Shown: positions 9,466-21,898 of the stretch, in pieces | Numbering within the stretch: position 1 is the first letter of the stretch | Layout: every line of letters begins with the position of its first letter | From: Hyphomicrobiales bacterium | GTDB lineage: Bacteria; Pseudomonadota; Alphaproteobacteria; Rhizobiales; Xanthobacteraceae | Direction of reading: 5' to 3' | Length of the DNA stretch: 64,000 nt | Assembly (NCBI GenBank): GCA_016713235.1 | Contig: JADJPN010000002.1 | Span: forward strand, 372,001 to 436,000 | Made by a program: the position numbers and the translations under genes | Notes under the pieces: generated by a model | The model's database searches: none | Told to the model about the DNA's origin: nothing | Seen by the model: only the letters and a program-made list of their open reading frames with translations

Positions 9466-10872
9466 ATGGACAGCGCGCGGGTCAGCGACGTCATTAATGC
9501 GGCCTTCGCCGCACAACGCGCGAAGGTCGAGGAGCGGCGGCTCAATTTCGGATATGCGGAACGCCGTGCCGCGCTCGAAAATCTGTCCCGTGCCATCCGC
9601 GAAAACGAAGCGGCCATCTTCGCCGCGCTGAAATCGGATTTCGGCAAGCCCGAAGCGGAAGTCGTTCTCTCCGAAATCCTCCCCGTGACGCAGGAAATCC
9701 GCCACACCTTGCGCAACCTGCGGCGCTGGATGCGCCCCAAGCGCGTCTCGCCGTCGCTCGTGACCCTCGGCACCTCGGCGCGGATCGTGCTGCAGCCGCG
9801 CGGCGTCTGTCTGCTCATTGCGCCGTGGAACTATCCGTTCAACCTCGCGCTTCAGCCGCTGGTGTCGTGTCTCGCCGCCGGCAACAGCGCGATCGTGAAG
9901 CCATCGGAAATGACGCCCGCGACTTCGGCGCTGATCGCGCGGCTGATCGGGGAGACGTTTCCGGCCGATCTCGTGACCGTTATCGAAGGCGGCAAGGATG
10001 TGTCGCAAGCGCTGCTTGCACTTCCCTTCGATCATATCTTCTTCACCGGCAGTCCCGCGGTCGGCAAGATCGTGATGGAAGCGGCGTCGAAGCATCTGAC
10101 TTCGGTCACGCTGGAACTGGGCGGCAAGTCGCCGACCATCGTCGGGCCGGGCGCGGATATCGATCTTGCCGCAAAGTGGATTGCCTTCGGCAAATTCATC
10201 AATGCGGGGCAGACCTGCATCGCGCCGGATCATCTTTTCGTGCACGCGTCGGTGAAAGATCGTTTTCTCTCCGCGTTGCGTGCGCGCATCGCGCACGCTT
10301 ACGGCAGCGGCGCGACCAGCCCGCATCTGGCAAAAATCGTGAACGATCAGCATGCGCGGCGCGTATCCGGATTGCTCGACGATGCGAAGACGAAAGGCGC
10401 GAAGGTGCTCGCTGGTGGCGGCGTCGAAGGCCGCGCGATCGAGCCGACCCTGATCGAGGCGGTCACGCCGGAAATGGAAATCGACCGCGAGGAGATTTTC
10501 GGCCCCATTCTGCCGGTCATAACCTATGACGACATCGAGCCGGTGCTCGCGCGGATCAATGCGCGGCCGAAACCGCTCTCGCTTTATATATTCGACCGCG
10601 ACAAGGCGCGGGTCGATCACATCCTCAAGGCGACTTCTTCGGGCGGGGTCGGCGTAAACCTCACGGTGCTGCATTACAGCCACGCCGGACTGCCGTTCGG
10701 CGGCGTCAACAATTCCGGCATCGGCGCTTCGCACGGTAACAATGGTTTTCGCGCCTTCAGCCATGAGCGCGCGGTTCTGCAAAACCGCTTCTCGGCATTG
10801 CCGCTCGTGTTCCCGCCGTATGAAGGCATGGCCAAACGGCTGATCGATCTCGCCAGGCGCATTTTGGGTTAG
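9466..10872 (+). CDS. Aldehyde dehydrogenase, class-3/coniferyl-aldehyde type
   Basis: About 468 residues, the short class-3 ALDH length. Visible motifs: APWNYPFNLALQPL, the active-site Glu region LELGGKSP, the catalytic Cys in NAGQTCIAPDH, and EEIFGPILPV. The C-terminus is hydrophobic (SALPLVFPPYEGMAK), as in this class. It oxidises an aldehyde with NAD(P); coniferyl or fatty aldehydes are typical substrates. ATG 9466 is preferred because GGAGGG lies six bases upstream; a TTG at 9460 is in frame. The GMC gene starts three bases after the stop, so the two are co-transcribed. Confidence 0.9.
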   Translation: MDSARVSDVINAAFAAQRAKVEERRLNFGYAERRAALENLSRAIRENEAAIFAALKSDFGKPEAEVVLSEILPVTQEIRHTLRNLRRWMRPKRVSPSLVTLGTSARIVLQPRGVCLLIAPWNYPFNLALQPLVSCLAAGNSAIVKPSEMTPATSALIARLIGETFPADLVTVIEGGKDVSQALLALPFDHIFFTGSPAVGKIVMEAASKHLTSVTLELGGKSPTIVGPGADIDLAAKWIAFGKFINAGQTCIAPDHLFVHASVKDRFLSALRARIAHAYGSGATSPHLAKIVNDQHARRVSGLLDDAKTKGAKVLAGGGVEGRAIEPTLIEAVTPEMEIDREEIFGPILPVITYDDIEPVLARINARPKPLSLYIFDRDKARVDHILKATSSGGVGVNLTVLHYSHAGLPFGGVNNSGIGASHGNNGFRAFSHERAVLQNRFSALPLVFPPYEGMAKRLIDLARRILG

Positions 10873-10875
10873 CGC

Positions 10876-12454
10876 ATGTTTGACGTCATTATCGTCGGCG
10901 CCGGCTCGGCGGGTTGCGTGATGGCGAACCGCCTGTCCGAAGATTCCAGCAAGCGCGTGTGTCTGGTCGAGGCGGGCCCGCCGGATAAAAGCCCGCTCAT
11001 TCATATTCCGCTCGGCCTTGCGCTGCTCGCGAAAACGCGTGGCATCAAATGGGATTTCGACACCGAGCCGGAACCGCAACTCAATAACCGCAGGCTCTAC
11101 TGGCCGCGCGGCAAGACACTGGGCGGATCGAGTTCGGTCAACGCAATGATTTATATGCGCGGCCATCCGGCGGATTACGACGGCTGGGCGAAAGCAGCCG
11201 GGTCTGGCTGGAGCTGGCAGCGCGTGCGCGAGATTTTTCTGGCGATGGAAGGCAATGTCGCGCTTTCGGACCCGCATCACGGGACCAAAGGTCCGCTTAC
11301 GGTTTCGAATCTCGTGCACCCCAATCCGCTGTCGCGCGCCTTCGTGCAGGCGGGAATCGAATGTCAGTTGCCCGAAAATTCCGATTTCAACGGCGCGAGC
11401 CAGGATGGCGTCGGGCTCTATCAGGTGACGCAGCAGGACGGCCAGCGCTTCTCGAGCGCGCGGGCATTTCTCGATCCCGTGCGCAGCCGCGAGAATCTCT
11501 CGATCGAAACGGGCGTGCAGGTCGAGCGCGTGTTGTTCGAAAATCGCCGCGCAATCGGGTTGCGTGTCATGGGCCGCGATATTTTTCTGCGGTCCGGGTG
11601 GCGAAGTCATCGTTTGCGGCGGTGCTGTGAACTCGCCGCAGTTGCTCATGCTTTCCGGCATCGGCCCCGGCGCGGAACTGTCGCGTCATGGCATCGACGT
11701 CCTGCATGATGCGGGCGAAGTCGGCGCCAATCTTGCCGATCATCTGGATATCGGCGTGCTCGCTTCGACGCGCGGCCGCGAAGCGATCGGCGTCGCGCCC
11801 GGTTTACTGCCGCGCGTGATCCGTTCGGCCTGGGCCTATGCAAGGCACAGGAAAGGCGAACTCACGTCCAACGTCGCCGAGGCTGGGGGCTTCGCAAAAT
11901 CCGACCCCGCACGCGAGCGGCCGAATTTGCAGTTTCATTTCCTGCCGTGTCTCCTGCGCGATCACGGGCGGAAGACGTCGTTCGGCTATGGCGTGACGCT
12001 GCATGTCTGCGATCTCTTGCCGAAAAGCCGCGGGCGCATCGGGCTTGCGGGCAGGGACCCCACATTGCCGCCGCGCATCGAGGCGAATTATCTCAGCCAC
12101 CCCGACGACATCGGCGTGTTGCTGAACGGCCTGAAGTTCGCGCGGCGCGTGCTCGATGCGCCTTCGATGAAGCGGCACATCAAGGCAGAGCTATTGCCCG
12201 GGCCGCAGGCGCAGACGGACGAGGCGCTGATCGCGGATATCCGGGCGCGAGCCGAGACGATCTATCACCCGGTCGGAAGCTGCCGGATGGGGCGGGACGC
12301 GGCTTCGGTGGTCGACCCGCAGGCGCGGGTGCGCGGGGTCGAGGGCTTACGCGTGGTGGATGCCTCGATCATGCCTTCGATCATCGCGGGCAACACCAAC
12401 GCGCCGGTCATGATGATCGCGGAGAATGTGTCGCGGATGATGCTGGGGCGGTGA
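10876..12454 (+). CDS. GMC-family FAD oxidoreductase, choline/alcohol dehydrogenase-like (one frameshift)
   Basis: The N-terminal FAD site (DVIIVGAGSAGCVMANRL), PRGKTLGGSSSVNAMIYMRG, a middle CGGAVNSPQLLMLSGIGP, and C-terminal HPVGSCRMG with NTNAPVMMIAE define the GMC family; His and Asn in the last two motifs are the catalytic pair. Length after repair is about 526 residues. A one-base insertion, probably in the T-run near 11583, shifts the frame between MGRDIF and GGEVIVCGG. With the upstream ALDH it would convert an alcohol to an acid in two steps. The substrate is unknown. Confidence 0.88.
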
Positions 12455-12485
12455 GAGGAAGATCCGATCGCCGATTGGTAGGGGG

Positions 12486-12830
<345 letters not shown>

Positions 12831-12896
12831 AGCAGGCCGCCCCGATGTTAAGAATCCGCTAACCATAGTGGTTCTTGATCCTCCACAACCCAATTA

Positions 12897-12929
12897 GAAC
12901 GTATTGCGAACAGAGAACAAACAAGGTAC
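12897..12929. promoter_or_regulatory. LexA/SOS box (GAAC-N7-GAAC) and adjacent variant upstream of recA
   Basis: GAAC at 12897-12900 and 12908-12911 are spaced by exactly seven bases, the direct-repeat SOS box of alphaproteobacterial LexA. A second half-perfect copy, GAAC-N7-GTAC, follows at 12915-12929. Both lie about 75-105 bp before the recA start, where a promoter would be. recA is therefore expected to be DNA-damage inducible. Confidence 0.75.
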
Positions 12930-13001
12930 ATTGTCCTTGTTCCGTTCTGGAAGGGCGGGACCCCGGAGACGGCAGGTCTCAGGGCATCGGGAGACCGTGT
13001 T

Positions 13002-14093
13002 ATGTCAGCAGCTCACCTCCGAGTCGTAGAAGGCAATTCCGTGGACAAATCCAAGGCTTTGGACGCCGCCCTGTCTCAGATCGAACGCGCCTTCGGCAAA
13101 GGCTCGATCATGAAGCTCGGCAAGAGCGATAAGCCGGCCGGCATTCAGGTCGTCTCGACCGGCTCGCTCGGCCTCGACATCGCGCTCGGCGTCGGCGGCT
13201 TGCCGCGCGGCCGGGTCATCGAAATTTATGGACCGGAGTCTTCGGGCAAGACCACGCTCGCGCTCCACACCGTGGCCGAAGGGCAGAAGCTCGGTGGCAC
13301 CTGCGCTTTCATCGACGCGGAACACGCGCTCGACACCGTCTATGCCAAGAAGCTCGGCGTCGACATTGAAAACTTACTGGTTTCGCAGCCGGACACCGGC
13401 GAGCAGGCGCTCGAGATCGCCGATACGCTCGTTCGCTCCGGCGCGGTCGATATTCTGGTGGTCGACTCGGTGGCGGCCCTTGTGCCCCGGGCCGAACTCG
13501 ACGGCGAAATGGGTGACGTGCAGCCCGGCAGCCAGGCTCGCTTGATGAGCCAGGCGCTCCGCAAGCTCACGGGCTCGATCGCGAAGTCGAACACGATGGT
13601 GATCTTCATCAACCAGATCCGCATGAAGATCGGCGTCATGTACGGCTCGCCAGAAACCACTACCGGCGGCAACGCGCTGAAGTTCTACGCCTCGGTCCGT
13701 CTCGACATCCGCCGCATCGGCGCGATCAAGGAGCGCGACGAAGTCATCGGCAACCAGACCCGCGTGAAGGTCGTGAAGAACAAGGTCGCGCCGCCGTTCA
13801 AGCAGGTCGAGTTCGACATCATGTACGGCGAGGGCGTCTCCAAGATGGGCGAGATCATCGATCTCGGCGTCAAGGCGGGCGTGGTCGAAAAGTCCGGCGC
13901 CTGGTTCTCCTATGACAGCCAGCGTCTCGGTCAGGGCCGTGAAAACTCGAAGCAGTTCCTGCGAGAGAACCCGGCGATCGTCGCTGCGATCGAAGCCGCG
14001 GTGCGCGCGAACTCCGGCTTGGTCGCCGAACAAATTCTCGATCAGGCGGGCGACGACGATGTCGACGACGCCGACGAAGCAGCCGAGGCCTGA
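13002..14093 (+). CDS. recA: RecA recombinase
   Basis: 363 residues. Walker A GPESSGKTT sits at about residues 77-85; MGDVQPGSQARLMSQALRKL, NQIRMKIGVMYGSPETT and the acidic C-terminal tail (DDDVDDADEAAEA) are all intact. RecA forms ATP-dependent filaments on single-stranded DNA, drives homologous recombination and triggers LexA self-cleavage. The start at 13002 gives the short N-terminal extension usual in Rhizobiales, and a GGGAG lies upstream. No frameshift is present. The SOS box upstream and alaS downstream match the common Bradyrhizobium-like order. Confidence 0.98.
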   Translation: MSAAHLRVVEGNSVDKSKALDAALSQIERAFGKGSIMKLGKSDKPAGIQVVSTGSLGLDIALGVGGLPRGRVIEIYGPESSGKTTLALHTVAEGQKLGGTCAFIDAEHALDTVYAKKLGVDIENLLVSQPDTGEQALEIADTLVRSGAVDILVVDSVAALVPRAELDGEMGDVQPGSQARLMSQALRKLTGSIAKSNTMVIFINQIRMKIGVMYGSPETTTGGNALKFYASVRLDIRRIGAIKERDEVIGNQTRVKVVKNKVAPPFKQVEFDIMYGEGVSKMGEIIDLGVKAGVVEKSGAWFSYDSQRLGQGRENSKQFLRENPAIVAAIEAAVRANSGLVAEQILDQAGDDDVDDADEAAEA

Positions 14094-14433
14094 TTTAGCC
14101 CTGCCGCTGCTTCCCCGGATTTAGCCGCTCCGGCCGGGTTCATGCCCGTCCCCGCCGGGCGGCGAAGCCGCCGCCACCTGCAAGCGTATGCCCGCGTGCC
14201 GGTGGAAGGCTGAAATCCAAAGGAAGCGTTTGGCCTCGGTAATGCCCGGACGCCCCGCCTCGGCGATCCGGTTTCGGGACGCGGTTTCCTTGCCCATTGG
14301 CTTCCCCGCCCGGGCAAGGGACCGCGTCGCTCCGTTCTGGCGCCCTTGTCGCGGCTTCAGCCCGCTCGACCCGGACGATCTGCTCGGCTAGAGAAACGGG
14401 CTCCTAAGTCCTTCTCCGGCAAGCTAGAAAATC
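14094..14433. other. recA-alaS intergenic region with GC hairpin
   Basis: 340 bp without a convincing gene. GGCGGC (14158-14163) and GCCGCC (14167-14172) form a six-pair hairpin with a GAA loop about 65 bases after recA, which may end or stabilise the transcript; there is no T-run. Short open frames here have poor composition. I looked for a tRNA or a known small RNA and found none. Confidence 0.5.
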
Positions 14434-17088
<2,655 letters not shown>

Positions 17089-17135
17089 AGTTAAAGTAGA
17101 GATTCAAGCGCTTCGATTGCTGAATCCGATTCAAG

Positions 17136-17170
17136 AAAACGGCCCGGAATGAGTCATTCCGGGCCGTTTC
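17136..17170. terminator. Bidirectional terminator between alaS and icd
   Basis: AAACGGCCCGGAAT (17137-17150) and ATTCCGGGCCGTTT (17156-17169) pair perfectly over 14 bp around a five-base centre. A-rich sequence flanks the left arm and TTT the right, so the hairpin can serve both convergent genes. Confidence 0.8.
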
Positions 17171-17196
17171 GCTTCTCGTTCTGATTCAGATTCAGC

Positions 17197-18408
17197 TTAC
17201 GCCATGGCCTTCTTCAGGTTCTCGTCGATCTTGTCGAGGAAGCCCTCGGTCGAGAGCCATTTCTGGTCGGCGCTGACGAGAAGCGCCAAGTCCTTCGTCA
17301 TGAAGCCGGCTTCGACCGTATCGACGCAAACCTTTTCGAGGGTGGCGGCAAACTTCGCAAGTTCCGCATTGCCGTCGAGTTTCGCGCGGTGGGAAAGGCC
17401 GCGGGTCCAGGCGAAGATCGACGCGATCGAGTTGGTCGAGGTTTCCTGGCCCTTCTGATGCTGGCGATAGTGGCGCGTGACGGTGCCGTGCGCGGCTTCC
17501 GCTTCGACCGTTTTGCCGTCCGGCGTCGTGAGCACGGACGTCATCAGGCCAAGCGAGCCGAAACCCTGCGCGACGGTGTCCGACTGCACGTCGCCGTCGT
17601 AGTTCTTACAGGCCCAGACATAGCCGCCCGACCACTTCATCGCGGCCGCGACCATGTCGTCGATCAGGCGGTGTTCGTAAACGAGCTTTTTCTCGTCGAA
17701 CTTCGCCTTGAATTCCTTGTCGAACACTTCCTGGAAGATGTCCTTGAAGCGGCCGTCATAGGCCTTGAGGATCGTGTTCTTGGTCGAGAGATAGACCGGA
17801 TAGTTGCGCGCAAGGCCGTAGTTGAAAGACGCGCGGGCGAAGTCGCGGATCGAGTCGTCAACATTGAACATGCTGAGCGCGACGCCGGAGCCCGCGAATT
17901 CGTACACGTTCTTCTCGATCTTCTTGCCGTCCTTGCCTTCGAACACGAGCTTAAGCGTGCCGGGACCGGGGATCAGCGTGTCGGTCGCGCGATACTGGTC
18001 GCCGAAGGCGTGACGGCCGACGATGATCGGCTGCGTCCAGCCCGGCACGAGACGCGGGACGTTCTTGCAGATGATCGGTTCGCGGAAAACGACGCCACCG
18101 AGCGCGTTGCGGATGGTGCCGTTCGGCGACTTCCACATCTGCTTGAGGTTGAATTCCTTCACGCGCGCTTCGTCGGGCGTGATGGTCGCGCACTTGACGC
18201 CGACGCCATGCTTCTTGATCGCTTCGGCGGCGTCGAGCGTAATTTGGTCGTTGGTTTCGTCACGCTTTTCGACCGACAGGTCGTAATAGAGCAGGTCGAT
18301 GTCGAGGTAAGGGTGGATCAACTTGTCCTTGATGAGCTGCCAGATGATCCGTGTCATCTCGTCTCCGTCGAGTTCGACGACCGGATTCTTGACCTTGATT
18401 TTCGCCAT
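17197..18408 (-). CDS. icd: NADP-dependent isocitrate dehydrogenase
   Basis: 403 residues of the eukaryote-like (type II) isocitrate dehydrogenase, the form common in Rhizobiales. It begins MAKIKVKNPVVELDGDEMTR; the substrate-binding region reads KSPNGTIRNALGG and the NADP region EAAHGTVTRHYRQHQKG. It catalyses isocitrate to 2-oxoglutarate plus CO2 in the TCA cycle. The gene is intact, convergent with alaS and divergent from trmJ, whose start lies about 53 bp away, so the two promoters must overlap. Confidence 0.97.
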   Translation of the reverse strand: MAKIKVKNPVVELDGDEMTRIIWQLIKDKLIHPYLDIDLLYYDLSVEKRDETNDQITLDAAEAIKKHGVGVKCATITPDEARVKEFNLKQMWKSPNGTIRNALGGVVFREPIICKNVPRLVPGWTQPIIVGRHAFGDQYRATDTLIPGPGTLKLVFEGKDGKKIEKNVYEFAGSGVALSMFNVDDSIRDFARASFNYGLARNYPVYLSTKNTILKAYDGRFKDIFQEVFDKEFKAKFDEKKLVYEHRLIDDMVAAAMKWSGGYVWACKNYDGDVQSDTVAQGFGSLGLMTSVLTTPDGKTVEAEAAHGTVTRHYRQHQKGQETSTNSIASIFAWTRGLSHRAKLDGNAELAKFAATLEKVCVDTVEAGFMTKDLALLVSADQKWLSTEGFLDKIDENLKKAMA

Positions 18409-18461
18409 GACCTAAAGGGCTCCCCGAAGCGGCTGAAATTTGCAGGAAACTAGGTTATCAA

Positions 18462-19666
18462 ATGCCCGGCGCGGGAACGGACAGAACGAAGGAATGGATC
18501 GGGACCAAAGGTCCCGTGATCGTGCTGGTGGAGCCGCAGCTCGCCGAAAACATCGGCGCGGTCGCGCGTGCGATGGGAAATTTTGCGCTGTCCGAGCTGC
18601 GCCTCGTGAAGCCGCGCGACGGCTGGCCGAACCCGGACGCGAGCCGCACCGCCTCCGGGGCCGACCGCATTCTGGAGGAAGCCAAGCTCTATCCGACGCT
18701 CGATGCGGCGATTGCCGATTGCACGCTCGTGATCGCGGCGACCGCGCGCCAGCACGACCAGATCAAGGAAGTCGTCGGGCCGGAACAGGCGGCGCGCGAT
18801 CTCTTTCCTCATGTCGAAGCCGGTAATAAGGCCGCGCTTGTGTTCGGACGCGAGCGCAACGGGCTCGAGGTCCATGAGGTCGGGTTAGCTAACAAGATCC
18901 TCACCTTGCCGGTGAACCCGGCCTTCGCCTCGCTCAATCTCGGGCAGGCCGTGATCATCTGCGCTTACGAGTTCTATAAGCTGGCGAGCGGCAACGCGCT
19001 TCCGTTCGAAATGCCGAATTTCTCGCCGCCGGCGGCGAAGGGGAAATTCGAGGCGTTCTTCGCGACCGTCGTGAACGAGCTCGAGCGCCACGAATTCTTC
19101 CGGCCGCCCGAGAAGCGCGACAACATGATCGTGAACTTGCGCAACATTTTCCTGCGCCTCAATCCCACCGAGCAGGACATGCAGACGCTGCACGGCGTCG
19201 TGCGCACGCTCGCGCAAGGCGCAAAAGGGCCGGCGACCGGGGGATTCTTCGCGGCGGAGAGGCGGAGTTGCTGCGCGATCTGCTGAACCGGCAGGGCGCT
19301 GAAGTTTCTTCGGGCACCGCGCCCGGCAAGGGCTTGGCCAGGCTGCTACGGCGCAATCCGACCGAACTCGAGCGCAATCTTTGGAAAGCGCTGACCAATG
19401 ACAAGCGCTTCGCGGGGCAGTTCAAGCGCAATGTTCCAATCGGCCCGCATGTCACGGATTTTCTCGCGCAGCATTTGCGGCTGATCCTCGAGATCGTGCC
19501 GGCCGACGAGGATGGCGAGGCGCTCGCGATACGCCAAACGCGGCATGCATGGTTAAGCGCACGAAACTATCGGATCGTTGAGATAAATTCGAACGAGCGG
19601 GAACTCGATCCGTTGCTCGCGCGCGTCGAAGAGGCGATGCGCTTAACTTCTCCTACTCAATCCTGA
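18462..19666 (+). CDS. trmJ: TrmJ-type tRNA 2'-O-methyltransferase fused to a DUF559-like domain (one frameshift)
   Basis: Residues about 1-265 form a SpoU/TrmJ SPOUT methyltransferase: ENIGAVARAMGNF, ALVFGRERNGLE and ASLNLGQAVIICAYEFYK are the three knot motifs. TrmJ methylates the ribose at position 32 of tRNAs. After GGFFAAE one missing G near 19258 shifts the frame; the continuing frame encodes ELLRDLLNRQ and then a DUF559-like domain (RRNPTELERNLWKAL, FKRNVPIGPHVTDFL). The usual nuclease-like ELDGGQH is here LEIVPADED, so the domain is probably non-catalytic. The start at 18462 is the first ATG after the icd promoter. Confidence 0.82.
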
Positions 19667-19752
19667 ATCGTTGCGCATAATTCTCGTTGATCGAATTAAT
19701 CGGCGCGGAACATGCGACGAACTATAGAAGAACGAAGCAAGGGAGCGCGTGC

Positions 19753-20085
19753 ATGATCCGTTTCGTTCTTTTATTGGGCATCCTTTTTTCGACCACGCTT
19801 GCCAGCGCGCAGACGCTTGGTCTGCGCGAAGTGCGGGTGCAGGTGAGCGTGAATTATTCCGTGCCGGGGCCGTTCGGCGACGGCGATGACGCCGTAAAGG
19901 CGCAGGAGACCGCGCGGCGCGCGCTCTACGGCATCGCGGAGCGCGAATGCACGGTGCTGAAAGAGACGCTGGCTACCGAATGCCGTCTCGAAAACATCAA
20001 CGTGAACGTGAACCGGCAGCGGCATGCGCAGCAGGATGTGATCACGGTTGGGTCTTCGATGACGTTTCGGGTGCAATTGAAATAA
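19753..20085 (+). CDS. Small secreted protein of unknown function
   Basis: 110 residues. An N-terminal signal peptide (MIRFVLLLGILFSTTLASAQ, probable cleavage after SAQ) is followed by about 90 soluble residues rich in Val and Arg, with two Cys (in ERECTVLK and TECRLE) that could form a disulfide. I recognise no family. ATG 19753 is preferred because AAGGGAG lies eight bases upstream and it begins the signal peptide. It sits between trmJ and murI on the same strand; the link to either is unknown. Confidence 0.7.
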   Translation: MIRFVLLLGILFSTTLASAQTLGLREVRVQVSVNYSVPGPFGDGDDAVKAQETARRALYGIAERECTVLKETLATECRLENINVNVNRQRHAQQDVITVGSSMTFRVQLK

Positions 20086-20144
20086 CCGCGTTTCGCGGGT
20101 TCGCGATTGGTGAAGTTTTCGCGCCCGCGCTAGAATCGGGAGCG

Positions 20145-20960
20145 ATGAACGCCCGCGCGCCGATTCCCGCCAACCCTGCCGTTCTGGTCTTCGATTCCGG
20201 ACTCGGCGGGCTCACGGTGTTGCGCGAGATTTCGGCGCTCCGGCGAGATCTCAAACTGATCTATGCCGCGGATGACGAGGTGTTTCCCTACGGCCGGCTG
20301 GCGGACGATGCGCTGATTGCGCGGGTCTCTTCCGTGATGGACGAGTTGATTGCGCGCTATAAGCCGGCGCTCGTGGTGATTGCCTGCAATACAGCGTCCA
20401 CGCTGACGCTTCCCGTGCTTCGCGCGAAGCACGCGATCCCTTTCGTCGGCACGGTTGCGGCGATCCAGCCGGCCTGTGCGCAGTGGAAGACCGAGCGCAT
20501 TTCGGTGCTCGCGACGCCGGGCACCGTGAAGCGCGAGTACACCCGCGCGCTAATCGAAGAGTTCGCAGGCGATTGCAAAGTCGATCTCGTCGGCAGCGAA
20601 TGGCTGGCCTCGCTCGCCGAGGCCTATTTGCGTGGCGGGGAGGCGACCGATGAAGCGATTGCAAAAGAGATCGCCCCTGCTTTCGTGAAGGACGGAACGC
20701 GAACCGACACGGTCGTGCTGGCCTGCACGCATTATCCGCTGTTGCTGGATCGCTTGAAGCTGCTCGCGCCGTGGCCGGTGGAGTGGCTCGACCCGGCGCC
20801 CGCGATCGCGCGGCGGGTCGCGAGTCGCTTGCCGGTGCCGGGCCTGCCGCTGATGGAGCCGGTGCGGGCCCACTTCACGAGCGGCAAAGCGCCCGGCCCG
20901 GAGCTGGCTAAAGCCTTGAAAAGGTTTGGGATTGGGGCTGCCGCAAGGCCTCACTCCTAG
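20145..20960 (+). CDS. murI: Glutamate racemase
   Basis: 271 residues. Both catalytic cysteines are visible: VVIACNTAST and VLACTHYPLLLDRL. The N-terminal VLVFDSGLGGLTVLREI carries the conserved Asp-Ser pair. It makes D-glutamate for peptidoglycan. I chose ATG 20145 (MNARAPIPANP) after GGGAG, since the frame upstream overlaps the previous gene out of frame. No defects were seen. Confidence 0.95.
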   Translation: MNARAPIPANPAVLVFDSGLGGLTVLREISALRRDLKLIYAADDEVFPYGRLADDALIARVSSVMDELIARYKPALVVIACNTASTLTLPVLRAKHAIPFVGTVAAIQPACAQWKTERISVLATPGTVKREYTRALIEEFAGDCKVDLVGSEWLASLAEAYLRGGEATDEAIAKEIAPAFVKDGTRTDTVVLACTHYPLLLDRLKLLAPWPVEWLDPAPAIARRVASRLPVPGLPLMEPVRAHFTSGKAPGPELAKALKRFGIGAAARPHS

Positions 20961-21027
20961 CCCATACTTCCGTCTGAAGGGGTTGCCGAGAGGAATCACG
21001 AACTTCGGAAAGTGGGTACTAGCCGGT

Positions 21028-21056
21028 TTGACAGGTCCCGCTCGACCCTTTATCCC
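21028..21056 (+). promoter_or_regulatory. Possible promoter of rpsD
   Basis: TTGACA (21028-21033), a 17-bp spacer and TATCCC (21051-21056) resemble a vegetative promoter with a perfect -35 and weak -10. It lies 143 bp upstream of rpsD in an otherwise gene-free 238-bp gap. The gap also holds an imperfect hairpin near 21098-21122 (AACCCCTGA/TCAGAGGTT). Confidence 0.4.
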
Positions 21057-21198
21057 CACGCACTTCCCGCACCCGTGGTGGGCTTCCTAATCGAAACCCC
21101 TGATTTTCAGAGGTTCCCGCGCTCGGAAGTTCGCCTGTCGGCTTGCTCCAAAAGGGCACGCAAAGGAGGGCGCAATCCAAACGCGAAGAGGATTTGCG

Positions 21199-21816
21199 AT
21201 GTCGAAGCGTCACTCGGCCAAGCACAAGCTTGACCGCCGCATGGGCGAAAATATCTGGGGCCGCCCGAAGAGCCCCGTCAACCGCCGCGAATATGGTCCG
21301 GGCCAGCACGGCCAGCGCCGCAAGGGCCGCCCGTCGGACTTCGGTGTGCAGCTGCGCGCGAAGCAGAAGCTCAAGGGCTATTACGGCAACATTTCCGAGA
21401 AGCAGTTCCTTGGCATCTACAAAGAATCGGTTCGCCGCCGCGGCGACACCAGCGCGCTCCTGATCGGTCTCCTTGAGAGCCGTCTCGACGCTTTCGTGTA
21501 TCGCGCGAAGTTCGTACCGACCGTGTTCGCTGCGCGCCAGTTCATCAACCACGGCCACGTGCAGGTGAACGGCAAGAAGGCGACGATTTCGAGCATGCGC
21601 CTTGAGCCGGGCGACGTCGTCACGATCAAGGAAAAGTCGAAGCAGCTCCCGATCGTGCTGGAAGCGACCCAGCTCGCCGAGCGCGATGTGCCGGATTACA
21701 TCGAAGCCGATCATTCGAAGATGAGCGCGAAGTTCACGCGCGTGCCGGTTCTGACCGAGGTGCCGTACCCGGTCCAGATGGAGCCGCATCTCGTGGTCGA
21801 ATTCTACTCGCGTTAA
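21199..21816 (+). CDS. rpsD: Ribosomal protein S4
   Basis: 205 residues: N-terminal SKRHSAKHKLDRRMGENIWG, then the S4 RNA-binding domain (RLDAFVYRAKFVPTVFAARQFINHG, HVQVNGKKATI). This is the alphaproteobacterial S4 type. S4 nucleates 30S assembly and can repress its own operon. It stands alone here, outside the alpha operon, as usual in Rhizobiales, and is followed by a strong terminator. Confidence 0.97.
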   Translation: MSKRHSAKHKLDRRMGENIWGRPKSPVNRREYGPGQHGQRRKGRPSDFGVQLRAKQKLKGYYGNISEKQFLGIYKESVRRRGDTSALLIGLLESRLDAFVYRAKFVPTVFAARQFINHGHVQVNGKKATISSMRLEPGDVVTIKEKSKQLPIVLEATQLAERDVPDYIEADHSKMSAKFTRVPVLTEVPYPVQMEPHLVVEFYSR

Positions 21817-21840
21817 TTTCGCGAGAGACGAAAAAGAAAA

Positions 21841-21867
21841 AGCCGCCCGTCTCGGGCGGCTTTTTTT
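21841..21867 (+). terminator. Rho-independent terminator of rpsD
   Basis: GCCGCCCG (21842-21849), loop TCT, CGGGCGGC (21853-21860), then seven T. An A-rich stretch on the left could make it work for the convergent grxD transcript as well. Confidence 0.92.
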
Positions 21868-21898
21868 GCGCCTCTCCCGCCATGGGCGGGTCACGATC

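Noticed and set aside
9448..11661. 737-codon open frame on the minus strand
   Set aside because: It is antisense to the aldehyde dehydrogenase and GMC genes, both clear families. Its translation is Arg/Asp/His-rich with no motifs, a usual shadow in GC-rich DNA.
14094..14433. tRNA or small RNA between recA and alaS
   Set aside because: A GGTTCATGCCC stretch resembles a T-arm, but no acceptor, D or anticodon arms fit around it.
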